Assembly (NCBI GenBank): GCA_042434945.1
Contig: CP170191.1
Coordinates: 2,542,001 to 2,606,000, forward strand
DNA length: 64,000 bases
Direction of reading: 5' to 3'
Source of the DNA: Escherichia hormaechei_A
GTDB taxonomy: Bacteria; Pseudomonadota; Gammaproteobacteria; Enterobacterales; Enterobacteriaceae
How positions within the stretch are numbered: position 1 is the stretch's first letter; every line of letters starts with the position of its first letter. The translations under genes were made by a program, and so were the position numbers. Below are positions 25,784 through 34,087 of this stretch, in pieces. The notes beneath the pieces are model-generated. The model searched no databases. It had not been told where the DNA came from and was given only the letters and a program-made list of their open reading frames with translations.

Positions 25784-26784
25784 AAACAGAACGTATTCTC
25801 GGTGCTCTTTATGGGCAGGCGTTAGGGGATGCGATGGGGATGCCCTCCGAGCTTTGGCCACGCAGCCGCGTTAAAGCACACTTTGGCTGGATTGACCGTT
25901 TTCTGCCTGGACCAAAGGAGAATAACGCGGCCTGTTATTTTAACCGCGCCGAATTCACCGACGATACCTCGATGGCGCTGTGTCTGGCCGACGCGATTAT
26001 CGAATGCGACGGGGAAATTAACCCTGACGTTATCGGTAAGCATATTCTGGACTGGGCGCTGGATTTTGACGCGTTCAATAAGAATGTGCTCGGCCCGACC
26101 TCCAAAATTGCCCTGAACGCCATCCGTGACGGCAAGCCGGTGAGCCAGCTGGAAAACAACGGCGTCACCAACGGGGCGGCGATGCGCGCCTCCCCGCTGG
26201 GATGCCTCCTGCCAGCCACGCGTCTGGCGCACTTCGTGGAACAGGTTGCGTTAGCCTCCAGCCCGACCCATAAATCGGATCTCGCCATCGCCGGTGCGGT
26301 GGTGATCGCCTGGGCGGTTTCACGCGCTATCGACGGCGAACGCTGGCATCACATCGCCGATGCCCTGCCGGGTATTGCCCGTGCGGCGCAGGAGGCGAAC
26401 ACGACCACCTTCAGCGCATCGCTTTCCGCTCGTATTGAGCTGGCCCTGAAAACCGTGCGCGAAGCCAACGGTACCGAGTCCGCCAGCGAGCAGATCTATC
26501 AGCTTATTGGCGCGGGCACGAGCACCCTTGAGTCCGTTCCGGCGGCGATTGCGATGGTCGAACTCGCGGGTACCGATCCGAACCGCTGCGCGGTGTTATG
26601 CGCCAACCTGGGCGGTGATACTGACACTATCGGCGCGATGGCAACGGCCATCTGCGGCGCGCTGCACGGTGTACAGGCCATTGATCCGGCACTCAAAAAC
26701 GAACTTGATGCCGTAAACCGGCTCGATTTCGGCCACTACTGCGAAAAACTGCTGCACTTCCGGGAGCAAAGGGAGGGCGTATGA
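25780..26784 (+). CDS. yegU: YegU, ADP-ribosylglycohydrolase-family protein
   Basis: A 334-residue DraG/ARH-type hydrolase. The dinuclear magnesium site is visible as FTDDTSMA (about residues 59-66) and GGDTDTIGAMA near residue 285. Family members cleave ADP-ribosyl or related N-glycosidic bonds; the YegU substrate is unknown. It overlaps yegT and yegV by 4 bases each. The first about 72 residues, to CLADA, match K-12 YegU exactly as I recall it, then the sequence diverges strongly (IIECDGEINPDVIGKH versus LLEREGKIDPDLIGRN). This marks a recombination junction near 25990. Confidence 0.94.
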   Translation: MKTERILGALYGQALGDAMGMPSELWPRSRVKAHFGWIDRFLPGPKENNAACYFNRAEFTDDTSMALCLADAIIECDGEINPDVIGKHILDWALDFDAFNKNVLGPTSKIALNAIRDGKPVSQLENNGVTNGAAMRASPLGCLLPATRLAHFVEQVALASSPTHKSDLAIAGAVVIAWAVSRAIDGERWHHIADALPGIARAAQEANTTTFSASLSARIELALKTVREANGTESASEQIYQLIGAGTSTLESVPAAIAMVELAGTDPNRCAVLCANLGGDTDTIGAMATAICGALHGVQAIDPALKNELDAVNRLDFGHYCEKLLHFREQREGV

Positions 26785-27734
26785 GTGCTTTTGCCCGCCG
26801 TCTCGAAACCCTTCACGCCACGCGCCCCGTAACGGTACTCGGCGCGGCGGTCATCGACGTGATTGCCGACGCCTACGCCCTGCCCTGGCGCGGGTGTGAT
26901 ATCGAGCTGAAGCAACAGGGAGTGAATATTGGCGGCTGCGCGCTGAATATCGCCATCGCCCTGAAGCGGCTCGGCATTGCTGCGCAAAACGCCCTTCCCG
27001 TCGGCCACGGCGTGTGGGCCGATATTATCCGTAACGCCATGGCGAAGCAGGATCTGCACAGCGCCGTGGAAGCGGAAACGGGCGATAACGGCTGGTGCCT
27101 GGCGCTGGTGGAGCCTGACGGTGAACGGACCTTTATGTCGTTTAGCGGCGTGGAGAACCAGTGGCAGCAGCGCTGGCTGGACGGGTTAAGCGTGCCGGCA
27201 GGGAGCCTGATCTCTTTGTCCGGCTACCAGCTGGCGTCCCCCAGCGGTGAGCTGCTGACGGCCTGGCTGGGAAGTCTTCAGGATGTGACGCTCTTTATCG
27301 ATTTCGGTCCGCGCATCGCGGATATTCCCGACCCGCTGATGGCACGCATCATGGTCTGCAAACCAATCGTCTCGCTCAATCGTCAGGAGGCGGAACTTGC
27401 CGCCGAATGGTTTGGCGTGAACGTGGAAGAGCTCGGCCCACGGTGGCAGCAGAGGTTTGGCGCTGCGCTGATCGTACGCCATGATAAAGACGGGGCGGTG
27501 TGGTATGACGGTGACGCTTCCGGACACGTTCCGGCGTTTCCTGCTACCGTGGTCGATACCATCGGCGCGGGTGACAGCCATGCGGGAGGTACCCTTGCCG
27601 GGCTGGCCGCGGGATGGTCACTGCCAGAGGCGGTGCAGCTTGGCAATGCCGTAGCCGCCTGGGTAGTCAGCCATCGCGGTGGCGACTGCGCCCCCACGCG
27701 CGAGGCCCTACTCCTCGCACACAAAGACGTATAG
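26781..27734 (+). CDS. yegV: YegV, PfkB-family sugar kinase
   Basis: A 317-residue ribokinase-like enzyme. PfkB signature 1 region is GGCALNIAIALKRLG (about residues 50-65). Signature 2, DTIGAGDSHAGG near residue 258, contains the anion hole and catalytic Asp. It probably phosphorylates the sugar released in the YegT-YegU pathway; the substrate is not established. The start overlaps yegU by 4 bases. Its last 27 bases overlap the 3' end of the convergent regulator gene yegW. The sequence is a diverged orthologue of K-12 YegV. Confidence 0.92.
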   Translation: MSAFARRLETLHATRPVTVLGAAVIDVIADAYALPWRGCDIELKQQGVNIGGCALNIAIALKRLGIAAQNALPVGHGVWADIIRNAMAKQDLHSAVEAETGDNGWCLALVEPDGERTFMSFSGVENQWQQRWLDGLSVPAGSLISLSGYQLASPSGELLTAWLGSLQDVTLFIDFGPRIADIPDPLMARIMVCKPIVSLNRQEAELAAEWFGVNVEELGPRWQQRFGAALIVRHDKDGAVWYDGDASGHVPAFPATVVDTIGAGDSHAGGTLAGLAAGWSLPEAVQLGNAVAAWVVSHRGGDCAPTREALLLAHKDV

Positions 27735-28454
27735 GTCGCTGCGGCAGTAGCTGATGCTGTACTCAATTGGCCGGTGCTGTTGATCGAGCGCGACTTGCTT
27801 GATCACCAGCACCGGTATCTTATCGTCCATCTTGATATGCGCCTGAAACTCGCTGTCCGGCATCCGGGCGCTGACGCGGGAACGGGTGCGCTGCGGAAAG
27901 ATATTCTGGCTGCGGAAGTAATCGTAAAGCGAGACGCCGATGTCGTCCGGATTGGGGATTAATCCTACCGGTACCCAGGACTCCTCTATTGATACCGCAT
28001 CGTCATCCACGTAGCGGATGCGCTTAAGCAGAAATACATCGCTGTCCGGCGCAAGGGAAAGGTGGCGGGCGATCTCCTCCGGACATTTCACGACGCGTTT
28101 ATTAACCCACAGCGTGTTGGGCGTTTTGCCCCGCAGCACCACCTGCTGAGAAAACCCGCGCGCCTCTTTTAGCGAATATTCAAAGATATTGTTGATTTGC
28201 GTACCGTATCCACGCGCGCGGGTGACGACGCCGGCCTCTTCCAGCGCCTGCATCGCTTTACGCACCGTAATGCGCGACACACCGGCCAGCTGGCTCAGAT
28301 CGCGCTCGCCCGGCAAAATATTACCGTGCGCGAGCACGCCGCTGCGTACCGCGTTTTTAACCGTTTCGGCAAATTTCAGGTACAACGGCGTGTTGTCCGG
28401 TGCGGCAATTCGTTCCTTGAGTTGAGCAATTAACCGGGTATGCGCTTGTTCCAT
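27708..28454 (-). CDS. yegW: YegW, GntR/HutC-family transcriptional regulator
   Basis: A 248-residue regulator. The N-terminal GntR winged helix is at about residues 10-80, with LPGERDLSQLAGVSRITVRKAMQAL containing the recognition helix. The C-terminal UTRA effector domain is at about 95-240 (VFLLKRIRYVDDDAVSIEESWVP is typical). It most likely controls yegTUV and may sense a sugar or sugar phosphate. It is convergent with yegV, overlapping it by 27 bases, so antisense interference between the two transcripts is possible. Confidence 0.92.
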   Translation of the reverse strand: MEQAHTRLIAQLKERIAAPDNTPLYLKFAETVKNAVRSGVLAHGNILPGERDLSQLAGVSRITVRKAMQALEEAGVVTRARGYGTQINNIFEYSLKEARGFSQQVVLRGKTPNTLWVNKRVVKCPEEIARHLSLAPDSDVFLLKRIRYVDDDAVSIEESWVPVGLIPNPDDIGVSLYDYFRSQNIFPQRTRSRVSARMPDSEFQAHIKMDDKIPVLVIKQVALDQQHRPIEYSISYCRSDLYVFVCEE

Positions 28455-28496
28455 CTCTGTTTTTCTCTGGCATAAGGTTTTATGCCAGTATACGGC

Positions 28497-29297
28497 TTAC
28501 CACCATGCATGAAAATGGTGAACCGGCCCAATACCGTGACCCACTTCCAGAGAATCGGCTTTTGCCAGCGCGCACGAGAGCCAGATCTTCGCCTCCTGCA
28601 CCGTATCCGCCCAGTTCGCGTTTCGGGGACGCAGCGCCGCCAGCGCCGCCGAGAGCGTACATCCCGTGCCGTGGGTGTTTTTGGTCTGTACCCGCGGGGC
28701 GGTGAAACGTTGCGCGCCATCGCGGGTGAAGAGCCAGTCCGGGCTTTCTGCATCATCAAGATGACCGCCTTTCATCAGCACCGCGCTGCATCCCATCGCC
28801 AGCAGCGCATTGCCCTGCTCTTTCATCTCACGTTCGTTTTGCGCGTGTGACGCATCCAGCAGCGCGGCGGCTTCAGGGAGGTTTGGCGTGATCAGCGCCA
28901 CCTGCGGCAGCAGCTTTTTACGCAGGGTGTCGACGGCAGAGGCGGAGAGCAACGGATCGCCGCTTTTGGCCAGCATCACGGTATCGAGCACCACGTTTTT
29001 TATCTGATAACGTTTGAGACGTTCAGCGACCGCTTCAACAATGTCCGCCTCTGCTAGCATGCCGATTTTGGTGGTGTCGATGCGTACATCGCTGAATACC
29101 GAATCCAGCTGTGCGGCGACAAAATCCGGCTCAATACGATATACCGACTGTACACCGCGCGTGTTTTGCGCCACCAGCGCGGTGATAACCGAGCATCCGT
29201 AAGCGCCGAGCGCAGAGAAGGTTTTCAGGTCTGCCTGGATCCCCGCTCCGCCGCTGGGATCGGTTCCCGCAATAGTCAGGGCATTAATGCGTGTCAT
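28497..29297 (-). CDS. thiD: ThiD, hydroxymethylpyrimidine/phosphomethylpyrimidine kinase
   Basis: A 266-residue kinase of the ribokinase fold that phosphorylates HMP and HMP-P to HMP-PP for thiamine synthesis. Substrate-binding residues are in ALTIAGTDPSGGAGIQADLKT at the N-terminus; the anion hole and catalytic Cys/Asp region is THGTGCTLSAAL near residue 210. Its ATG overlaps the thiM stop by 4 bases, so ThiM and ThiD are made together under the TPP riboswitch. Diverged from K-12, part of the resident background. Confidence 0.96.
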   Translation of the reverse strand: MTRINALTIAGTDPSGGAGIQADLKTFSALGAYGCSVITALVAQNTRGVQSVYRIEPDFVAAQLDSVFSDVRIDTTKIGMLAEADIVEAVAERLKRYQIKNVVLDTVMLAKSGDPLLSASAVDTLRKKLLPQVALITPNLPEAAALLDASHAQNEREMKEQGNALLAMGCSAVLMKGGHLDDAESPDWLFTRDGAQRFTAPRVQTKNTHGTGCTLSAALAALRPRNANWADTVQEAKIWLSCALAKADSLEVGHGIGPVHHFHAWW

Positions 29298-30064
29298 ACC
29301 AGCTCCTCCAGCGCGTAAAGCGCATCCAGAAACGCCGGGGCAAAGCTGCCGGGGCCCCGGCTGTGAGTCAGTGCAGCTGACCCTGCGCGCTTCATAAAGC
29401 CGCAGGCTGCCGTCGCATTATCAATCCTGTCGCCAGGCAGCGAACAGCAGGCGGCGACGACCGCCGAGAGCGCACAGCCTGTTCCCACCACGCGGGTCAT
29501 CAGCGGGTCGCCGCCCGCGACCGTACGGGTTCGCTGACCATCAGTGATGTGATCCACTTCTCCTGTGACGACCACAACGGCATGGGTCTGACGGGCGAGC
29601 GTCTGCGCAGCGGTCAACGCGCTCGCCGCCGTATCGGTGGAATCAACCCCGCGCCCGCCCGCACTCATTCCGGCAAGGGCGAGGATTTCGGAGGCGTTTC
29701 CACGAATGGCCGCAGGTTTAAGGGACAATATTTGCTGGCAAAATCGGGTGCGGTACGCCAGCGCGCCAACCGCAACCGGATCCAGAACCCAGGGCGTACC
29801 CGCGGCTACCGCGCTCTCAATAGCCCGACGCATCGACTGGGCGCGCGGCGCGGTGAGTGTACCCACGTTGATGAGCAGGGCATCGGCAAGCGCGGCAAAC
29901 TGTTTCGCTTCCTCGGCTTCGATCACCATTGCCGGGGAAGCACCCAGCGCGAGCAAAACGTTGGCGGTGAAGGTCTGCACGACATCGTTGGTCATACAGT
30001 GCGTGAGCGGGGAACGGGTTCGGAATTGATGTAAAACGTGTGAGTCGAGCAGGTCAGGCTGCAT
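29294..30064 (-). CDS. thiM: ThiM, hydroxyethylthiazole kinase
   Basis: A 256-residue salvage kinase that phosphorylates 4-methyl-5-(2-hydroxyethyl)thiazole. Conserved features: CMTNDVVQTFTANVLLALG (about residues 23-41), LDPVAVGAL, RGNASEI, and VVGTGCALSAVVAA with the catalytic Cys near residue 195. It is the first gene of thiMD and lies 48 bases after the TPP riboswitch, which controls its ribosome binding site in E. coli. The protein is clearly diverged from K-12 ThiM. Confidence 0.96.
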   Translation of the reverse strand: MQPDLLDSHVLHQFRTRSPLTHCMTNDVVQTFTANVLLALGASPAMVIEAEEAKQFAALADALLINVGTLTAPRAQSMRRAIESAVAAGTPWVLDPVAVGALAYRTRFCQQILSLKPAAIRGNASEILALAGMSAGGRGVDSTDTAASALTAAQTLARQTHAVVVVTGEVDHITDGQRTRTVAGGDPLMTRVVGTGCALSAVVAACCSLPGDRIDNATAACGFMKRAGSAALTHSRGPGSFAPAFLDALYALEELV

Positions 30065-30111
30065 GGTTTCGCTCCTGCCGTGCGTGAAGAAGCGATGACC
30101 GGGTAGGCATC

Positions 30112-30192
30112 TGACTTCCCTACGCTGGCATTATCCAGATCAGGTAATACGGGTATTTCTCAGCCTTCACAAAGAAGGGCACCCCGAGTCAA
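30112..30192 (-). promoter_or_regulatory. TPP riboswitch (THI element) of thiMD
   Basis: On the minus strand the aptamer reads GACTCGGGGTGCCCTTC, then the pyrimidine-sensor motif CTGAGAAATACCCG, then ACCTGATCTGGATAATGCCAGCGTAGGGAAG in outline. All conserved aptamer elements (GGGGTGCC, CTGAGA, ACCTGATCTGG, TAATGCCAGCGTAGGGAA) are intact. It closely matches the E. coli thiM riboswitch, which blocks translation and promotes early termination when TPP binds. Confidence 0.97.
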
Positions 30193-30197
30193 ATTAC

Positions 30198-30226
30198 TTA
30201 TAAAACAGTTACTTACGAAATGGCAA
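30198..30226 (-). promoter_or_regulatory. Sigma70-type promoter of thiMD
   Basis: On the minus strand TTGCCA (30226-30221) is followed by a 17-base spacer and TTATAA (30203-30198), placing the start 6-9 bases further, right at the riboswitch 5' end. The spacing and fit to the aptamer start support it. Confidence 0.75.
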
Positions 30227-30801
30227 TTCGTAGTCATGTAGTGTAACCGGGGGGTAACCCGGGTGCAAGGGGTTTAGGGCTGTCCGTTAACCCCCTGTAA
30301 CGAACAATAAACGACAAGATATTAACTACCCTCAATATGTATACATTATTGTTCAGTTAATTATCCCACCTTATTTGTTAAGAACTCATGAAAAATATTA
30401 TTCACTCACTATGCTGAGAAATTTTATTTTTATCCATAATGACGCACAGGGAGTGCTTTTATAAGACAGCCCACCTTCTTTCGTATGAAATAAACCCGCA
30501 TATTAATGTAAACATTTCTTTTGCAGAATTTTATTTCTGTCAAACACTTAATTTAACCCTCTCATTTACCACATCATTTTCACCTTAATGTTTACATTAA
30601 TAACAACCGCAAAATGACTTTAACGCCGTCGGAACTATTCATAATATTTATGACTTAGATCAACATCATTGGTTTGCGTTTAATTGATAGTTTGCTCGCG
30701 TCACTAAATAAGATTTAGACAACGTTCAACCGTTTTAAATCCCGAAAAATTAATCTGTTCAGCTTCAGTATTTTCAACAGTTAATGATGTGAGCTTTTCA
30801 A
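30227..30801. other. AT-rich intergenic region with a 16-bp inverted repeat
   Basis: About 575 bases with no gene I can support. It is markedly AT-rich, which suggests H-NS-silenced acquired DNA in front of the adhesin pseudogene. A perfect 16-bp inverted repeat occurs at 30501-30516 and 30587-30602 (TATTAATGTAAACATT and its complement). Confidence 0.7.
30501..30602. repeat. Pair of 16-bp inverted sites upstream of the adhesin pseudogene
   Basis: TATTAATGTAAACATT at 30501-30516 and AATGTTTACATTAATA at 30587-30602 are exact reverse complements, with 86 bases between starts. Each is itself close to palindromic (AATGTAAACATT). Two such sites 200-300 bases before a surface-protein gene look like binding sites of a dimeric regulator; the regulator is unknown. 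Confidence 0.65.
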
Positions 30802-31752
30802 ATGAAATCTATGAATAAAACCTTTATTGCTATTTTTGTAATGGGCGTTGTCTTAGTGGGTACAACGAGCCTGGCTGAAGCCGCGAATACGGTTTGGGAC
30901 GATCGGCAAATTACTAATATTGTAAATGACCATCAGGATCAGATTGCACAAAACAAAGCTGATAGCATTAACCGTGATATCGCAATGGATAACCGCTTAA
31001 CGCAGGTTTATGACGACCTTCAGTCCACAAAACCAGGCGTGTTAGTCGTGGATAAAATGGCTAACGACGCACATCAGAAAGCGTTGCTTGCCGGCGCGCT
31101 TGCCGATACCGCCAGTCTGAAAAGTGAGACGGCCCTACAGGGTGTAGCGACTAACGGCACAGCCATTATCAACCTTCAACACGTCGATAATATTCAGGAT
31201 AGCCGCCTTACTGCTCTCGAAAATGCACCTAAACCCATCAACGGTACAGATGGAGCGAAAGGTGATAAAGGGTGATACTGGCGCACAAGGCATTGCGGGA
31301 AGAAATGGGCGCGACGGTGTAGACGGTCATAACGGTAAAGATGGTGTGACAACCACCGTAACACAACGATAGCTGGATACGGCTACCCAGGCGAAGGTCG
31401 CTAAAAATAGCCTGGCTGTTACCGCCGCCACGCAGGATCTGCAAGCCACCAGGCAGACATTACTGGCAATGAATACTAACACCAGCCAGCAATTTAAATC
31501 TCTGCTGATGAAGTGGACAATAATAAGAAGCAGGCCAATGCCGGTATTTCAGGGGCGATGGCGGGTTTGCCACAAGTGCAAACCAATCAACGCGTCATGT
31601 TCTCTGCTGGCGGCGCGACTTACAACAGCGAGAGCGCGCTTGCTGTCGGTGCATCCGTTAACTTTAATTCCCATGTCATCGCGAAAGTGAGCTTCCCAGA
31701 TGATACCGCGAATAATATGGGCGCTTCGGTTGGGATTGGAATGGGCTTTTAA
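30802..31752 (+). pseudogene. Degenerate trimeric autotransporter (YadA-like) adhesin
   Basis: The remnant encodes a signal peptide (FIAIFVMGVVLVGTTSLAEA), a coiled-coil-like stalk, a short collagen-like Gly-x-y tract (GTDGAKGDKG..., continuing as DTGAQGIAGRNGRDGVDG) and a C-terminal YadA-anchor segment ending in ASVGIGMGF with terminal Phe. Three lesions break it: an extra G in the GGG run at 31270-31272 causing a stop at 31273-31275; an in-frame TAG at 31370-31372 that may derive from a CAG; and a one-base loss near 31500-31506 that brings the anchor back into the original frame. If intact it would be a short trimeric outer-membrane adhesin of about 315 residues. The ATG at 30802 or 30811 could be the start. 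Confidence 0.8.
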
Positions 31753-31823
31753 AGCGTAAAACAATCATCGGGACAAATATAAAGCCTCATTTTAGCGGAT
31801 GAGCATTTCGTTGATACAAAAAG

Positions 31824-31928
31824 ATGTCTAAATATATTTTTATTTCGGTAGCCTTGTATCTGATGCTGATTTCGGTCGGGATCTGGATCGGCGTGATGTA
31901 TGTCTCCTGGTATTTGTGTCGTTTTTAA
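31824..31928 (+). CDS. Putative 34-residue single-span membrane protein
   Basis: ATG at 31824 opens a 34-codon frame almost entirely hydrophobic (IFISVALYLMLISVG and GIWIGVMYVSWYL), ending with the positively charged CRF. It fits one transmembrane helix. The ribosome site is weak (AAAAAG), and the next gene, a lipoprotein, starts 9 bases downstream, so it may be a translated leader. No homologue is known to me. Confidence 0.4.
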   Translation: MSKYIFISVALYLMLISVGIWIGVMYVSWYLCRF

Positions 31929-31937
31929 GGCGGTAAA

Positions 31938-32381
31938 ATGAAAAAAGTAATGATGTTCGTTATAGGTACTGCGGTGCTTGCAGGTTGTGTCTCGCCGGCG
32001 CACGCCATAAACGCCCATTATCGCGCTCAATTAGAGCGTTCGGGATGCACGCAAATTAGCGCTGGCGATGGCTCTTGCGATATCAGCAAAACCAAAGCGG
32101 AAAATGCGGCACAACACGAACCAACGACATCCGTTCACGATCCCCTGCGTGAAGCCTCGTTCTCGTCGGATACGGTTAACGCCACGCTTTCTAACGGCTT
32201 CTTTAGCGCCACCGTAAACGGCAAAAAAGCCAGCGTTAAACGTCTGAATGCGAATTTCTATGAGATCCGTGGTAATGGTTTTGTGATATCGCTAAGCCTG
32301 GATGAAAACGGTATTACGGACGCGTCGTGGAATAAAACGAAGGGACGCGAACACGGTATTTTACGCGTTAGCCAGAAATAA
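31938..32381 (+). CDS. Putative lipoprotein of unknown function
   Basis: A 147-residue exported protein. The N-terminus MKKVMMFVIGTAVLAGC has a lipobox (LAGC) at about residues 14-17, so signal peptidase II processing is likely; the +2 residue is Val, which does not signal inner-membrane retention. Two further Cys at about 37 and 46 may form a disulfide. The C-terminal half (about 70-147) is beta-rich and resembles a small periplasmic domain, but I recognise no family. A GGAGGC hairpin terminator follows directly. It lies downstream of the broken adhesin and may be part of the same acquired locus. Confidence 0.7.
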   Translation: MKKVMMFVIGTAVLAGCVSPAHAINAHYRAQLERSGCTQISAGDGSCDISKTKAENAAQHEPTTSVHDPLREASFSSDTVNATLSNGFFSATVNGKKASVKRLNANFYEIRGNGFVISLSLDENGITDASWNKTKGREHGILRVSQK

Positions 32382-32388
32382 ACAGCGT

Positions 32389-32411
32389 AAGGAGGCTCAC
32401 TGCCTCCTTTT
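32389..32411 (+). terminator. Rho-independent terminator after the lipoprotein gene
   Basis: AAGGAGGC and GCCTCCTT pair around a 5-base loop, followed by a short T-run. It lies 8 bases after the stop. Confidence 0.8.
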
Positions 32412-32579
32412 CACCTGACAATCGCACGATTTGTCACACTCTTTTGTCTGATTTTACAATGCGGATAAATCATACGTAAGCTACTGTTTTTATTTAGCAT
32501 AAAGTGCAATCTCCCCCATACAAACGGCGTTCTTCCCTGCCCTGTGCCCTGTGTCACAAAACAGTAAGCAAATTAACCA

Positions 32580-32608
32580 TTGAGCCCGGTGACAAAAGGC
32601 TCTATATT
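32580..32608 (+). promoter_or_regulatory. Sigma70-type promoter of dat-ddc
   Basis: TTGAGC (32580-32585), a 17-base spacer and TATATT (32603-32608) lie 85 bases before the dat start. The remaining 32412-32579 shows no gene. Confidence 0.65.
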
Positions 32609-32692
32609 GGCGGCGTTTTTTTCAGGCCCCATCTGTTTTTTAACTTTTTATTCAATCGTTGCTCATAACGAAGCGGCGGTTGTAGGAGTGAT

Positions 32693-34069
32693 ATGATGAC
32701 GGATAAAGTCCGTATTGACACCGTAGATGCCCACAAAAGCAACGAAACCTATCTGGCCCGTCAGGCCGAATTTGAATCTAACGTCAGGAGTTATCCGCGC
32801 AAATTGCCTTTAGCGATTACAAAAGCAGAAGGCGTGTGGATCACCGATGCAGATAATAAAGAATACCTTGACTGTTTAGCAGGCGCAGGCACCCTCGCGC
32901 TTGGACACAATCATCCTGATGTGCTGAAAAGCATCCAAAATGTCATTACCAGCGGCTTGCCGTTACATACCCTGGATCTGACCACGCCGTTGAAAGACGC
33001 GTTTTCAGAATACCTGCTCTCTCTGTTGCCTGGTCAGGGCAAAGAGTACTGCCTGCAATTCACTGGCCCGTCCGGGGCTGATGCCGTTGAAGCGGCGCTG
33101 AAGCTGGCGAAAAAAGTGACCGGTCGTAGCGGTATCATCAGTTTCTCTGGTGGTTACCACGGTATGACCCACGGCGCACTGTCCGTCACCGGCAACCTGT
33201 CTCCGAAAGAAGCGGTTGACGGTATGATGCCAGAAGTCCAGTTCATGCCTTACCCACACGAGTACCGTTGCCCACTGGGTATCGGTGGTGAAGCGGGCGT
33301 GAAGGCGCTGACCTACTACTTCGAAAATCTGATTAACGACGTCGAAAGCGGCGTGCGTAAACCTGCCGCGGTGATCCTCGAAGCCGTTCAGGGTGAAGGT
33401 GGCGTGAACCCGGCGCCTGTTGAGTGGTTGCAGCGCATCCGTAAAGTCACTCAGGAACACGGTATCCTGCTGATCCTCGACGAAGTCCAGGCTGGCTTTG
33501 CCCGTACCGGTAAATTCTTTGCCTTCGAACACGCTGGCATTGAGCCAGACATCATCGTGATGTCTAAAGCAGTCGGTGGCGGTCTGCCGCTGGCCGTGCT
33601 CGGTATCAAAAAGCAGTTCGATGCATGGGCGCCAGGTCACCATACCGGTACTTTCCGCGGCAACCAGCTGGCGATGGCTACCGGTCTGACCACGCTGAAG
33701 ATCCTGAAAGACCAGAACATCGCGGGCAAAGTAGCTGCACAGGGCGAATGGCTGAAAGGCCAGCTGAAAGAGATGGCGAAACGCTATCCGGTGATCGGCC
33801 ACGTTCGCGGTCTGGGCATGATGATCGGTATTGAAATCGTTAAGCCACATGAAGCCGCCGATCACATGGGTTGCTTCCCGGGCGATGGCGAGCTGTCTGC
33901 ACTGATCCAGAAGAAATGCTTCGAAGCCGGCCTGATTCTGGAGCGTGGCGGCCGTAACGGTATCGTTCTGCGTCTGCTGCCTTCTCTGCTTATCAGCGAT
34001 GACGAGCTGAAAGTCTTCCTGGATAAATTCGAGCAGGCACTGCTTGCTGCGGGCGTTAGCCCGGCGTAA
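32693..34069 (+). CDS. dat: Dat, L-2,4-diaminobutyrate:2-oxoglutarate 4-aminotransferase
   Basis: A 458-residue class III PLP-dependent aminotransferase. It makes L-2,4-diaminobutyrate from aspartate semialdehyde and glutamate. Visible features: FTGPSGADAVEAALKLA (PLP phosphate region, about 122-138), GGYHGMTHGAL, the LILDEVQAGFARTG strand with the PLP-binding Asp (about 261), and the Schiff-base Lys in VMSKAVGGGLPLAV (about 292). GTFRGNQLA carries the conserved Thr-x-Arg-Gly-Asn. Two adjacent ATGs (32693, 32696) are possible; the second is spaced better from TAGGAG. It is followed by ddc, giving the two-step route to 1,3-diaminopropane known from Acinetobacter and enterobacteria. Confidence 0.95.
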   Translation: MMTDKVRIDTVDAHKSNETYLARQAEFESNVRSYPRKLPLAITKAEGVWITDADNKEYLDCLAGAGTLALGHNHPDVLKSIQNVITSGLPLHTLDLTTPLKDAFSEYLLSLLPGQGKEYCLQFTGPSGADAVEAALKLAKKVTGRSGIISFSGGYHGMTHGALSVTGNLSPKEAVDGMMPEVQFMPYPHEYRCPLGIGGEAGVKALTYYFENLINDVESGVRKPAAVILEAVQGEGGVNPAPVEWLQRIRKVTQEHGILLILDEVQAGFARTGKFFAFEHAGIEPDIIVMSKAVGGGLPLAVLGIKKQFDAWAPGHHTGTFRGNQLAMATGLTTLKILKDQNIAGKVAAQGEWLKGQLKEMAKRYPVIGHVRGLGMMIGIEIVKPHEAADHMGCFPGDGELSALIQKKCFEAGLILERGGRNGIVLRLLPSLLISDDELKVFLDKFEQALLAAGVSPA

Positions 34070-34087
34070 CCGGAGTTGTTGAATACG

